From Clostridiales bacterium (GTDB taxonomy: Bacteria > Bacillota > Clostridia > Christensenellales > JAISNN01), in contig JAISRB010000096.1 of NCBI GenBank assembly GCA_031273825.1, positions 1-36,890 of the forward strand: a stretch of DNA of 36,890 nt, written 5' to 3'. Positions within the stretch are counted from its first letter, which is position 1, and each line of letters opens with the position of its first letter. Made by a program: the position numbers and the translations under genes. Of the stretch, positions 28,692 through 36,554 are shown one piece after another. The notes beneath the pieces were generated by a model. The model was not told where the DNA came from. It worked only from the letters and a program-made list of their open reading frames with translations, and did no database searches.

Positions 28692-29387
28692 CTAAATTTC
28701 CTCATACTTCTCTATGGAGCTTATAAAAGGATATTGCTTGAGAAGCTCATAAAAATCCTCGGCAAGATAGGTTTTGACGGCGGCAAATTCGGTTTCGATA
28801 CAAATTTTGCCGTCGGCGAGATTGTCGGCGTGAAATTTGAGAAAACGCGTTATTTCAAATATGTCCTTTATTTTTGTCACGGTATCCTTGTCGTCGACGA
28901 CGGCCTTTAGCTTGATGGTCAAAAAGTGTCTGCCGCGCAGAGCCTTGATCGGCAGATGAAACACGAGCTGCAAGGCGACGATGAGAACCGTGCAAATAAG
29001 ACCGGTTGCGACAAGCCCCGCGCCTATAGCCATGCCGATCCCCGCGATCGCCCACACGCCGGCGGCGGTGGTCAGACCGTGGAGCATGTCGCGGCGATAA
29101 AAAATCAGCCCCGCGCCGAGAAAGCCTATGCCCGTGACGACCTGAGCGGCGATTCTCGAGCCGTCAACGCCGCCGCCCGCCGTGTCGCCGAAGGCGTATT
29201 TTGATATTATCATGATGAGCGCGGACGCCATCGACACTATGGTATGCGTGCGTATGCCGGCGTCCTTTGAGCGCGTCTTTCTTTCGTATCCGACGACAAA
29301 GCCGCAGATAGCCGCAATCAACAGGCGCATAACGATAACCCAAAGATTTTCTGAAAAATCTATCGCAAGGCTTTTTAAAACATCCAT
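28692..29387 (-). CDS. MgtC/SapB family membrane protein
   Basis: MRLLIAAICGFVVGYERKTRSKDAGIRTHTIVSMASALIMIISKYAFGD; RIAAQVVTGIGFLGAGLIF. Start MDVLKSLAID at 29387 (SD AGGAAGG) preferred over 29516. Confidence 0.9.
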   Translation of the reverse strand: MDVLKSLAIDFSENLWVIVMRLLIAAICGFVVGYERKTRSKDAGIRTHTIVSMASALIMIISKYAFGDTAGGGVDGSRIAAQVVTGIGFLGAGLIFYRRDMLHGLTTAAGVWAIAGIGMAIGAGLVATGLICTVLIVALQLVFHLPIKALRGRHFLTIKLKAVVDDKDTVTKIKDIFEITRFLKFHADNLADGKICIETEFAAVKTYLAEDFYELLKQYPFISSIEKYEEI

Positions 29388-29764
29388 AGCTTCCTTTCCT
29401 TCCTTTTTGACGTTTTTGTTATAATAGTATACTACAAGAACCAAAATTTGTAAACCAAAACAAAAAAGTTTTTTGCATATGCCGGCGGCAAACGCGTAAA
29501 AACCTTTTTTTTGCACAGCTAATCCGCTATTTTACTTAAGAGCCGCTAAAAAACGCGCTTTTCGGCAAGCCCTTTAACGGTCGACGGCGCGCCTCTCTCA
29601 AAGCGCAAGCCGCGAATAAATTCACATAACAACGCGCATAACATTTTGCCTTCAAAATTTTAAGAAACGCGGGGTTTTTCCCGTCAAAACCGACAAAAAA
29701 CGCGCTATTTTAGGGGATTTTTGAGTAATGCAAAAAAAAGAATGTCATATACTAATACGGGCGG

Positions 29765-29819
29765 TTATGCACATAGTTGTCCACAAAAAGGCGGGCTAAC
29801 CTGACTTTTTTGTGGATAA
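29765..29819. promoter_or_regulatory. Cluster of three DnaA-box-like nonamers (TTATGCACA, TTGTCCACA, and TGTGGATAA = reverse of TTATCCACA)
   Basis: Direct reading at 29765-29773, 29777-29785 and 29811-29819; compared with the TTATNCACA / TTATCCACA consensus. Confidence 0.5.
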
Positions 29820-29850
29820 CCCGCCGTTTTCCGCTTTGGGAGATAATAGA

Positions 29851-30588
29851 ATGTTTGTCATATACAAAAAAAAGTACATAGTTTGGGGCGTGGCCGCGGT
29901 ACTCTTTGCCGTGGGCTGTTTTTCGGCCGTTTACGGAATAAAAGCGTCGTCTATAAGGGCCGACAAGCCCGTCATTGTCATAGACGCCGGGCACGGCGGC
30001 GCGGACGGAGGCGTATCGGGAATAAGCACGGGAGTCAAGGAAAGCTCTCTCAACCTAAAATTTGCGTTTTTGCTAAAAGCCGCCGTCGAAAATCAGGGCT
30101 ACAGAGCCGTTCTGACGAGGACGACGGAGGCCGGGCTTTATGAGACGGCCTTTAACACGCTTGAGGAAACGCGTAAATCTAAGGATATGAGAAAGCGGAA
30201 GGAAATAATTGTCGCGTCAAAGCCCGCGTGCGTCGTCAGCCTACATATGAATTTTTTTAGCCAAAGCTCGATACGCGGCGCGCAGGTCTTTTATAATTCC
30301 GAAAATCCGGAATCAAAAAAGCTCGCCAAAATTCTCCAAGGCAGAGTAAACAACCTCAACCGCGAATACGCTAAGCGCGACGTGACGGCTCTGCCCGGCG
30401 ATTATTATATTACAAAGGCCGCAGACTACCCCGCCTGTATATTGGAATGCGGTTTTTTGAGCAATCCCGACGAGGAACGGCTGTTGTTAGACCCCGAATA
30501 TCAGGAAAAATTAATCTACGAGGCCGTCAACGGCATAATAATTTATCTCAATACCAAGAGCCGATCTCCCGACTCCGCCGACGGTTAG
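29851..30588 (+). CDS. cwlD: N-acetylmuramoyl-L-alanine amidase (Amidase_3, CwlD-like)
   Basis: PVIVIDAGHGGADGGVSGISTGVKESSLNLKFAFLLKAAVENQGYRAVLTRTTE; VSLHMNFF; ACILECGFLSNPDEERLL. Start at 29851 with SD GGGAG preferred over 29812. Confidence 0.88.
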   Translation: MFVIYKKKYIVWGVAAVLFAVGCFSAVYGIKASSIRADKPVIVIDAGHGGADGGVSGISTGVKESSLNLKFAFLLKAAVENQGYRAVLTRTTEAGLYETAFNTLEETRKSKDMRKRKEIIVASKPACVVSLHMNFFSQSSIRGAQVFYNSENPESKKLAKILQGRVNNLNREYAKRDVTALPGDYYITKAADYPACILECGFLSNPDEERLLLDPEYQEKLIYEAVNGIIIYLNTKSRSPDSADG

Positions 30589-30650
30589 CGGCCGACCGCC
30601 GCGCCGCAAAATTTTTTCTGAATTTTCTATTATTTTTTTTGCGAAAACTA

Positions 30651-30680
30651 TTGACAAGCCGCTATATTTAATGTTATTAT
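30651..30680 (+). promoter_or_regulatory. Promoter for the padR operon
   Basis: TTGACA-N18-TATTAT upstream of the gene at 30770. Confidence 0.5.
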
Positions 30681-30769
30681 ATATATAATCAGATTAGGTT
30701 GTTGTCCGATAAAAAAAGCGTCCGACGCTAAAAATATTATCGTAAGACGGCAAATTGCGAAGGGGAGAA

Positions 30770-31096
30770 ATGGCTTTTTCGAGCGATATTTTGAGAGGCC
30801 ACACGGAAACCGTAATATTAAAAATCTTATTGGAAAAAGACAGCTACGGGTACGAGATAACAAAAAGGATTTTAGAGGATTCCGAGGGGCTTATAGACAT
30901 TAAGGACGCGACTATCTATACGGCGTTCAGGCGTATGGAGATAGACGGACTTATAGGCACATATTGGGGCGACGTCACGGGGGGCGCGAGGCGCAGGTAT
31001 TATCACATTACCGACAAGGGGCGCAGGCTATACCGCGACAAGCTCAAGGAGTGGTCTGATATCGACAGAGTATTAAACAGGCTTATCAGAAATTAG
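30770..31096 (+). CDS. PadR family transcriptional regulator
   Basis: LRGHTETVILKILLEKDSYGYEITKRI; RYYHITDKGRRLYRDKLKEW. Start with SD AGGGGAG at 30770. Confidence 0.92.
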   Translation: MAFSSDILRGHTETVILKILLEKDSYGYEITKRILEDSEGLIDIKDATIYTAFRRMEIDGLIGTYWGDVTGGARRRYYHITDKGRRLYRDKLKEWSDIDRVLNRLIRN

Positions 31097-31135
31097 CCGT
31101 ATATTATTACTACAAAAAGGAGTGATTTTTTTAAA

Positions 31136-31951
31136 ATGAAAGACGAATTCCGCAAGTATCTCGACAAAAAATTTGCCGGATACAAAAAGTCAAAGGCGTT
31201 AAACGATTTTAAGGAGGAGGTGTTCCTCGATTTATGCGAGAGATACGACGACTTCAAAAAGCAAGGCCTTTCGGACAAGGAGAGCTTTGACAAGAGTATA
31301 GAGCTTATGGGCGACTACAGCGACGCGCTAAAGACCATCGACGCGAACACGCCTAAGCCGACGATAATCACATATTCCAAGCTGCTTGTGTCGGCCAGCC
31401 TGCTCTATTTTACCGTTTTGGTCATAGCCTATATCGGCGTGTCGTTTATTATAGATTCCTTTAAGAGCACATGGCTGATTTTGCTCATAGGCGGCTCGGT
31501 TTACGTCGTATTCATGCTGTTCTTAAGCTCAAAAAACGCCTACGCCAACAAAAACAACGCGAGAATGCGCTTTAATATGTCTATCATTTTTCTTGCCGTC
31601 ACCCTGCTGATTTATTTTAGCGTGTCGTTTTTGACGGAGGACTGGGCAAGGACGTGGCTGATTATCGTCGATCTCTTTGCTTGCTGGATGACCGCCGACG
31701 CGCTGATGTCAAAGATAAAATACAAAAACATGCCTATTCCCTTCAGAACCGGCGTAAACGTCATGCTCTGGACGACAGCCATCTATCTGACCTTTTCGAT
31801 TTTGGCCTCGGGCGTCTTGCCCGGCGTATGGAAGTATTCGTGGCTGATAGTTCTCCTCGGCGTGGCCGTAAACGGCGCGATAGCCGTCGCGAGATATTAC
31901 AAGAGATATCTCGGCGAGACAAAGAGCGACGGCACAAAAGGCGGCGTTTAA
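31136..31951 (+). CDS. PadR-associated multi-TM protein with DUF1700/permease-prefix-like N-terminus
   Basis: N-terminal KDEFRKYLDKKFAGYKKSKALNDFKEEVFLDLCERYDDFKKQGLSDKESFDKSIELMGD followed by several TM helices. Confidence 0.75.
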   Translation: MKDEFRKYLDKKFAGYKKSKALNDFKEEVFLDLCERYDDFKKQGLSDKESFDKSIELMGDYSDALKTIDANTPKPTIITYSKLLVSASLLYFTVLVIAYIGVSFIIDSFKSTWLILLIGGSVYVVFMLFLSSKNAYANKNNARMRFNMSIIFLAVTLLIYFSVSFLTEDWARTWLIIVDLFACWMTADALMSKIKYKNMPIPFRTGVNVMLWTTAIYLTFSILASGVLPGVWKYSWLIVLLGVAVNGAIAVARYYKRYLGETKSDGTKGGV

Positions 31952-32030
31952 CCGACTCGGCTTTAAGCTTGGCAAAGCTACGGGGCTTTAGCGCAATTGA
32001 CGCGCGAAGCCCCGTTTAAATTTATGACAA

Positions 32031-32054
32031 AGCTCCGCGCGGAGCTTTTTTTTT
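32031..32054 (+). terminator. Rho-independent terminator downstream of the padR operon
   Basis: AGCTCCGCGCGGAGCTTTTTTTTT. Confidence 0.8.
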
Positions 32055-32838
32055 ATATATTCTCAGCGTATAAATTTTTGAACACCTCGATAAAGCCGTC
32101 GATCGGCAAAGCCTCGCCGCGAACGTTTTTTGCAAAGCCCGCGTTTTCTATCGCGGACTCGGCGGCGGCCTTGTCTATGCCGAAGGCGGCTGTCAGATTG
32201 TTTGCCAGCGTTTTGCGGCGCATCGCAAAGGCGGCGTTTGTCAGCTTCAAAAATTTTGCGCGGTCAAGCCCCTTATATTTATCGGGAACGACGTCGAGCC
32301 GCAAAAGCGCGGAATCGACGTTCGGCACGGGAAAAAATGCGTTGCGTCCGACGATGCGCGTTATTTTTGCGTCGGCATAGACCTTGACGGCAAGCGTCGC
32401 GCTCGAATATTCCTTGGTATTATGCCGCGCGCAAACGCGCTCCGCGACCTCTTTTTGCACCATGACGGTAAGGCTCTCTACCCTTAGCCCGCTCTCCAAA
32501 AAGCGCATAATCATCGGCATAGCGACATAATAAGGCAGGTTGGCGACGACGCGAAAGCTTCCGCCGCCTATTATTTCGCGCAATTCGGCGTCGCTCATCT
32601 CTAAGACGTCGCGAAAGATTATCTCGACGTTTTGTCTGCCCTTCAGCGTTTGACCCAAAATATTCTTTAGCCCGCAATCTATCTCAAAGCCGTATACCCT
32701 GCCGCAAACCTCCGAAAGCGCGAGCGTCAAGCCGCCCGCGCCTACGCCGATTTCAACGACGGTATCGCCGTTTTTTACTCCGGCGTCGCCGACTATCGCC
32801 CGCAAAAGGTTTAAATCTGTTATGAAATTTTGACCCAA
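32053..32838 (-). CDS. rsmA: 16S rRNA (adenine1518-N6/1519-N6)-dimethyltransferase; true start probably upstream of the track TTG
   Basis: LGQNFITDLNLLRAIV, VVEIGVGAGGLTLALSE, VVANLPYYVAMPMIM, FPVPNVDSALLRL. In-frame upstream residues IKDVIISNNFRYKKA look like native RsmA N-terminus. Confidence 0.9.
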   Translation of the reverse strand: MGQNFITDLNLLRAIVGDAGVKNGDTVVEIGVGAGGLTLALSEVCGRVYGFEIDCGLKNILGQTLKGRQNVEIIFRDVLEMSDAELREIIGGGSFRVVANLPYYVAMPMIMRFLESGLRVESLTVMVQKEVAERVCARHNTKEYSSATLAVKVYADAKITRIVGRNAFFPVPNVDSALLRLDVVPDKYKGLDRAKFLKLTNAAFAMRRKTLANNLTAAFGIDKAAAESAIENAGFAKNVRGEALPIDGFIEVFKNLYAENI

Positions 32839-32929
32839 CGCCTTTTTGTAACGAAAATTATTTGAAATTATTACGTCCTTTATGTTCGTAGCCGTCCGCC
32901 CTCTTTTTATCCGATTTTTTTTATAAAGA

Positions 32930-32956
32930 AACGCGTAAGCCCAAACGGACTTACGC
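32930..32956 (-). terminator. Terminator after the DUF4097-like gene
   Basis: Reverse strand CGCGTAAGTCCGTTTGGGCTTACGCGTTTCTTT: ~11-bp stem plus T-rich tract. Confidence 0.6.
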
Positions 32957-32971
32957 GGATATTATAGCCTC

Positions 32972-33835
32972 TTATTTAGTAAACGACAGCTCGAGACTTC
33001 CGCCCGCGACATAAAACCTTATGCTTTTGTCGGTCGTTCCCGTCTTGTCGGTCGCGTTGCTGTAGCCGCCCTTTTCTAAGAATACGGAAAAATTAAATTC
33101 GTCCATTACTCCGTCGATCCCAACCTCTACGCTTCCGTCCTTGATTTTTACGTTTACGGTTTTGAGCGCGCCCTTTAGCGAAAGCTCGCCCATAACGTTC
33201 TTAAAATCGGCCTCGGCGGTCGTGCAATTGATCGCTCTTGAATAATAAATGCCGTTTGCCATATTCAGCCTGAAGTTGGTCGCGTTAATAGTGTTGGTTT
33301 TGAGGCTTCCGTCCTTTGCGGTGACGCTAAAGTCGGTCGCGGTAACCGTGTTTATAAACGAGCCGCCGCCCTCTATGACCGCCGCAAAGGTCGTAGATTT
33401 GACGTTGAAATATGAAAAATCGGCGTTTTTGACGTTTATCTTGACGTCGGCCACGGTTTCCGGCAAATAGACCTTGACAACCGTGTCAACGTCGAGCCTC
33501 TGCAGTCTTATTCTGTCGGCAAAATAAGAAAGGTCGGCTTTTTTCTCCGCGTCAGACGCGGTGATTTTTAGCTTGCCGTCCTCAAAGCCGACGATTACCG
33601 CGCTGCCGTTATAGACGATATAATCGACTTTAAAACCCGATTTTACGCTTATCACGTCTACGGCGCGCCCGTTTGAATTTATTTCGAGAGCGGTTATCGC
33701 CGAGTCAAACTCGGAAAAGCTGCGCTCCTCGATATTCAGCGGCGACGCGTCGCTAAACGCGACGACCGCGCCGACAAGACAAACCGTCAACGCCGTCAAA
33801 AACACCGCGACCATAATCAAAACAATCTTTTTCAT
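32972..33835 (-). CDS. DUF4097-like beta-repeat secreted/membrane-anchored protein
   Basis: N-terminal TM/signal MKKIVLIMVAVFLTALTVCLVGAVVAF, then beta-helix-like repeats (VKINVKNADFSYFNVKSTTFAAVIEGGGSFINTVTATDFSVTAKDGSL). Confidence 0.6.
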   Translation of the reverse strand: MKKIVLIMVAVFLTALTVCLVGAVVAFSDASPLNIEERSFSEFDSAITALEINSNGRAVDVISVKSGFKVDYIVYNGSAVIVGFEDGKLKITASDAEKKADLSYFADRIRLQRLDVDTVVKVYLPETVADVKINVKNADFSYFNVKSTTFAAVIEGGGSFINTVTATDFSVTAKDGSLKTNTINATNFRLNMANGIYYSRAINCTTAEADFKNVMGELSLKGALKTVNVKIKDGSVEVGIDGVMDEFNFSVFLEKGGYSNATDKTGTTDKSIRFYVAGGSLELSFTK

Positions 33836-33947
33836 ACGCTTACCGCCTTATCCCTTATTTAATAAATAAACCGTCCGTTATATTATAAACCCCGCGGCCG
33901 AAAATTTCAAGGGTTTTTAGGATAAAAATCAAAAAAACGCAAAATTT

Positions 33948-34403
33948 TTATCCGCCCTCGGCCGCGTTGACAAAGCACACCTCTATACCCGCCTGCTTAA
34001 ACAACCCGACATACGCGCTTTCCGAATAAGGCTCCGACACGACGCACCGTTTGATTTGCGCGTTTATCAGCATTTTTGCGCATAAGACGCAGGGCGATTG
34101 CGTGCAATAGACGGTTCCGTCCTTGATAGAAACGCCTCTGACCGCCGCCTGAATTATGGCGTTTTGCTCGGCGTGGACGGCGCGGCATATCTCGTGCCGC
34201 GTGCCCGAGGGTATTTTTTGCTCGTCGCGGAGGCAACCTATGTCCGTGCATTCCTCCAAGCCCTTGCACGCGCCGTTATAGCCCGTAGAGACAATTTGGT
34301 TGTCGACGACTATAACCGCCCCGATCTGCCGCCTTAAGCATGTCGAACGCTTACCGCAAAGATAAGCTATTCTCATAAAATATTCGTCCCAACCGAGCTT
34401 CAT
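33948..34403 (-). CDS. Deoxycytidylate deaminase (ComEB family)
   Basis: DEYFMRIAYLCGKRSTCLRRQIGAVIVVDNQIVSTGYNGA; HAEQNAI; TQSPCVLCAKMLINAQIKRCVV. Confidence 0.92.
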   Translation of the reverse strand: MKLGWDEYFMRIAYLCGKRSTCLRRQIGAVIVVDNQIVSTGYNGACKGLEECTDIGCLRDEQKIPSGTRHEICRAVHAEQNAIIQAAVRGVSIKDGTVYCTQSPCVLCAKMLINAQIKRCVVSEPYSESAYVGLFKQAGIEVCFVNAAEGG

Positions 34404-34513
34404 TAATCTCCGCGCTCCTTTTTCACAAAAAAGTTGACCGTTCGGCCGTTTTTTACCGACCCGTCATATTGTAGCATAATTTTTGGAGAAATGCAATATT
34501 TTTCGTCTCTGAA

Positions 34514-34552
34514 AACGCGGAGGCTTGCGCGTTTTTATGCGCAAGCCCCGTT
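34514..34552 (-). terminator. Putative terminator of the retron operon
   Basis: Reverse strand AACGGGGCTTGCGCATAAAAACGCGCAAGCCTCCGCGTTTTC: ~9-bp GGCTTGCGC stem plus outer pairing and short T-run. Confidence 0.5.
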
Positions 34553-34578
34553 ATACGGCGTCAAAAAAGCTTCCTTAT

Positions 34579-34800
34579 TCACCCCACGGCATTGTCGGAA
34601 TTGTCTTTTGCCTTTTTACCTCCGGCTCTGAAAATCAGCTTTTCAGCATTAAACAACAAAACCGCCGATAAAATCATAACGATATTAAATATCAACGTGA
34701 TAATGCTGTCGTCAATAAATTTTGTAGAGTTTTGCGCAATCGTCAACAAGACAAACCCAAAAATCAAGCAAGCGATAGATATTAACTTTTTATTTTTCAT
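34579..34800 (-). CDS. Small two-TM membrane protein (73 aa), candidate retron accessory/effector
   Basis: MKNKKLISIACLIFGFVLLTIA...IITLIFNIVMILSAVLLFNAEKLIFRAGGKKAK: two hydrophobic helices; SD-like GGAG upstream; co-directional with the RT. Confidence 0.6.
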   Translation of the reverse strand: MKNKKLISIACLIFGFVLLTIAQNSTKFIDDSIITLIFNIVMILSAVLLFNAEKLIFRAGGKKAKDNSDNAVG

Positions 34801-34837
34801 GAGCGGCTCCGTCCTAAATCATTTTTTTTTGCACTGA

Positions 34838-34999
34838 CTATGCTTTGGTATACAATTTTGTCTTTGAAAGCAAAATAAGGTTGACATATGCGCCGTATTT
34901 GCCAACGTCAAAAAGATAAAACGCCGCGTTGCCGGCGATTATCAAGGCAAACGAAATCAAAAAAGAATTCCGTATTTTTTTCGCGTCCGCATCCCCCAT
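34838..34999 (-). CDS. Small single-TM protein (53 aa), not in the ORF track
   Basis: Hand translation MGDADAKKIRNSFLISFALIIAGNAAFYLFDVGKYGAYVNLILLSKTKLYTKA-stop; SD AGAGGAG 8-9 nt upstream; begins ~20 nt after the RT stop. Confidence 0.6.
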   Translation of the reverse strand: MGDADAKKIRNSFLISFALIIAGNAAFYLFDVGKYGAYVNLILLSKTKLYTKA

Positions 35000-35019
35000 A
35001 AATTTATACTCCTCTTGCC

Positions 35020-35898
35020 CTATTTAAAAAAACCGATTGCGTCGATTGCAAGATATTTTTGTTTGATTATCTCGGCGTAGCCCGGCTCTATGTGCTTTAG
35101 GTGGGCAAATTTGCCGCGGACAACGTCTTTTTTGCCCGTGTTTTTTTTGAGCAGATTATAAATATCCTTTTTGAGATTTTTTTTGTACGCCGTGCCGACC
35201 GAAAGCTCCCTTTTGTCGGTGATGATTATGCCCGTAACCTCGCGTCTGCCCGACATAAAATAGGTCTTTTTTTGATTAATTTTGAAGCCGGCCCGCCCGA
35301 CAACCGCCGCAACCCTGCCGGAGAGCGAACCCTTTAGCCAAAACCGCGACGAAAAAATCATGTCGTCGGCGTAGCGCGTATATTTGACAAAAAGCGACAG
35401 CTTGCCCAGCCTTTTGTCTATGCCGCACATAACCCTGTTGGCTATAAACGGAGAGGTCGGCGCGCCGATCGGCAGGCCGCCGTTCAGAGAAACCAGCTTC
35501 CACACCAACGCGATATCGCCGCCGCCGAGACGGTCGGAGTAGGCGTTTTCAAAAAGCTCGCGCGACACCGAGCCAAAAAAATCCTTTATGTCCATATGCA
35601 AAATATGCCCGCTCTTAATATGCCTTTCGGCGTTGCTCTTGACCGAGCATTTTTCCTCGTATGCCGTCGCGAACGGCTCGCAGATTTTTGCCGCTTTGAC
35701 GAGGGGCAGCAACGCGCGCTGAAGCTTTTTGAGATCAGGGGAAGGCTCGCAAATAACGCGCCTGCCGCCGTTGCTCTTTTTGATATAATACACGCGGTAT
35801 TCGCGGCTTATATCGCCACCGATTATTTCGTCTATCCGCTCCGGGCTTACGTCCGCCGTCTTTAACAGCTTAGCGACGACTATAGACTCATAGCTCAT
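35020..35898 (-). CDS. Retron-type reverse transcriptase
   Basis: YADD active site (YTRYADDMIFSS); GLPIGAPTSPFIAN; retron-specific NAxxH (SNAERHIKSGH) and VTG (EVTGIIITDKR); SNGGRRVICEPSPDLKKLQRALLPLV. SD GGAGGG upstream. Confidence 0.92.
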   Translation of the reverse strand: MSYESIVVAKLLKTADVSPERIDEIIGGDISREYRVYYIKKSNGGRRVICEPSPDLKKLQRALLPLVKAAKICEPFATAYEEKCSVKSNAERHIKSGHILHMDIKDFFGSVSRELFENAYSDRLGGGDIALVWKLVSLNGGLPIGAPTSPFIANRVMCGIDKRLGKLSLFVKYTRYADDMIFSSRFWLKGSLSGRVAAVVGRAGFKINQKKTYFMSGRREVTGIIITDKRELSVGTAYKKNLKKDIYNLLKKNTGKKDVVRGKFAHLKHIEPGYAEIIKQKYLAIDAIGFFK

Positions 35899-35951
35899 AT
35901 TATATAACCCTCCGCAAAATATTCCGGCATACGTTTGCCCCCAAAAAACCC

Positions 35952-36154
35952 TTTATCGCGCGGCTGATAAAACGCGCCTAAACCCCACTATAACGCGCGG
36001 CTGATAAAACGCGCCTAAGCCCCACTATAGCGCGCGGCGCAAAAAGCTTTTTTCGCCGCAAGCCGTAAAAAATTTTTATCGCGCGGCGTATGAGCTTGTC
36101 TAAAAAATCGACGCATTTTTAAGACAAGCCCGAGGTATAAGGCCGCGCGATAAA
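35952..36154 (-). ncRNA. Candidate retron msr-msd ncRNA (exact boundaries uncertain)
   Basis: Lies directly 5' of the RT; flanked by a 13-nt inverted repeat (reverse strand GTTTATCGCGCGGC-type at 36142-36154 versus GCCGCGCGATAAA at 35952-35964), containing several strong hairpins. Confidence 0.45.
35957..36030. repeat. Two tandem 37-bp direct repeats (35/37 identical) plus partial third copies of CGCGCGGC
   Basis: cgcgcggctgataaaacgcgcctaaaccccactataa (35957-35993) and cgcgcggctgataaaacgcgcctaagccccactatag (35994-36030). Confidence 0.9.
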
Positions 36155-36171
36155 TAAGATATTCAAAAATC

Positions 36172-36321
36172 GCGGAAGCCCGAAAAAAATCGGGCCGCCG
36201 TGGGCTTCCGCAAATTATCCGCACCGTGCGACAGCTCGGTTAGGATAATTTCATCAAAAGACGCTGATACAATCCTTGCTTACACAAGGCTCGCCCATTT
36301 AAGGGAACGGTTCCGGAAACC
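36172..36321 (-). ncRNA. Structured RNA (~150 nt) with its own promoter; possible 6S-like or leader RNA, family unresolved
   Basis: Transcript from ~36321 begins GGTTTCCG, which pairs with CGGAAGCC at 36203-36210 (8 bp); internal hairpins CCTTG/CAAGG and AAATTATCC/GGATAATTT; then GCGGAAGCCC...GGGCTTCCGC hairpin followed by GATTTTTG. Confidence 0.4.
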
Positions 36322-36327
36322 GATTAT

Positions 36328-36356
36328 AGTATAATATAAAAATAAACTTTTGTCAA
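36328..36356 (-). promoter_or_regulatory. Strong sigma70-type promoter driving the retron leader
   Basis: Reverse strand TTGACA-N17-TATACT. Confidence 0.75.
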
Positions 36357-36385
36357 TAGCCTTTTGACTTTTTTTAAATTTTTAT

Positions 36386-36417
36386 CAGGGCGAACGCATG
36401 AAAATGCGTTTGCCCTG
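36386..36417. repeat. Perfect REP-like hairpin with GAAA loop
   Basis: CAGGGCGAACGCAT-GAAA-ATGCGTTTGCCCTG: 14-bp stem including one G-T pair. Confidence 0.7.
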
Positions 36418-36554
36418 AAGTTTTATCGAGCGGTTACGTTTTCAACGCCCCGCTCCGCCTTTGTCTTTAAGTTAAGCCCCCACTCTAAGGCGATGTCGCG
36501 CCCGCGATAGAGGGGGTATTTCCGCTTAGCGGAGCAGACGATCTTTAATTATTC

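Noticed and set aside
29517-29850. Chromosomal oriC
   Set aside because: Three DnaA-like boxes but no dnaA/dnaN/rpmH neighbours and no convincing DnaA-trio; kept only as a DnaA-box cluster.
35020-35898. Group II intron or DGR reverse transcriptase
   Set aside because: No maturase/X domain or intron domain V-like RNA, and no VR/TR pair seen; NAxxH and VTG favour a retron.
35957-36060. CRISPR array
   Set aside because: Only two full 37-bp units, immediately adjacent with no spacers, and no cas genes in the window.
36170-36330. T-box, SRP, tmRNA or RNase P RNA
   Set aside because: None of their conserved sequence motifs was seen; 6S remains only a hypothesis.
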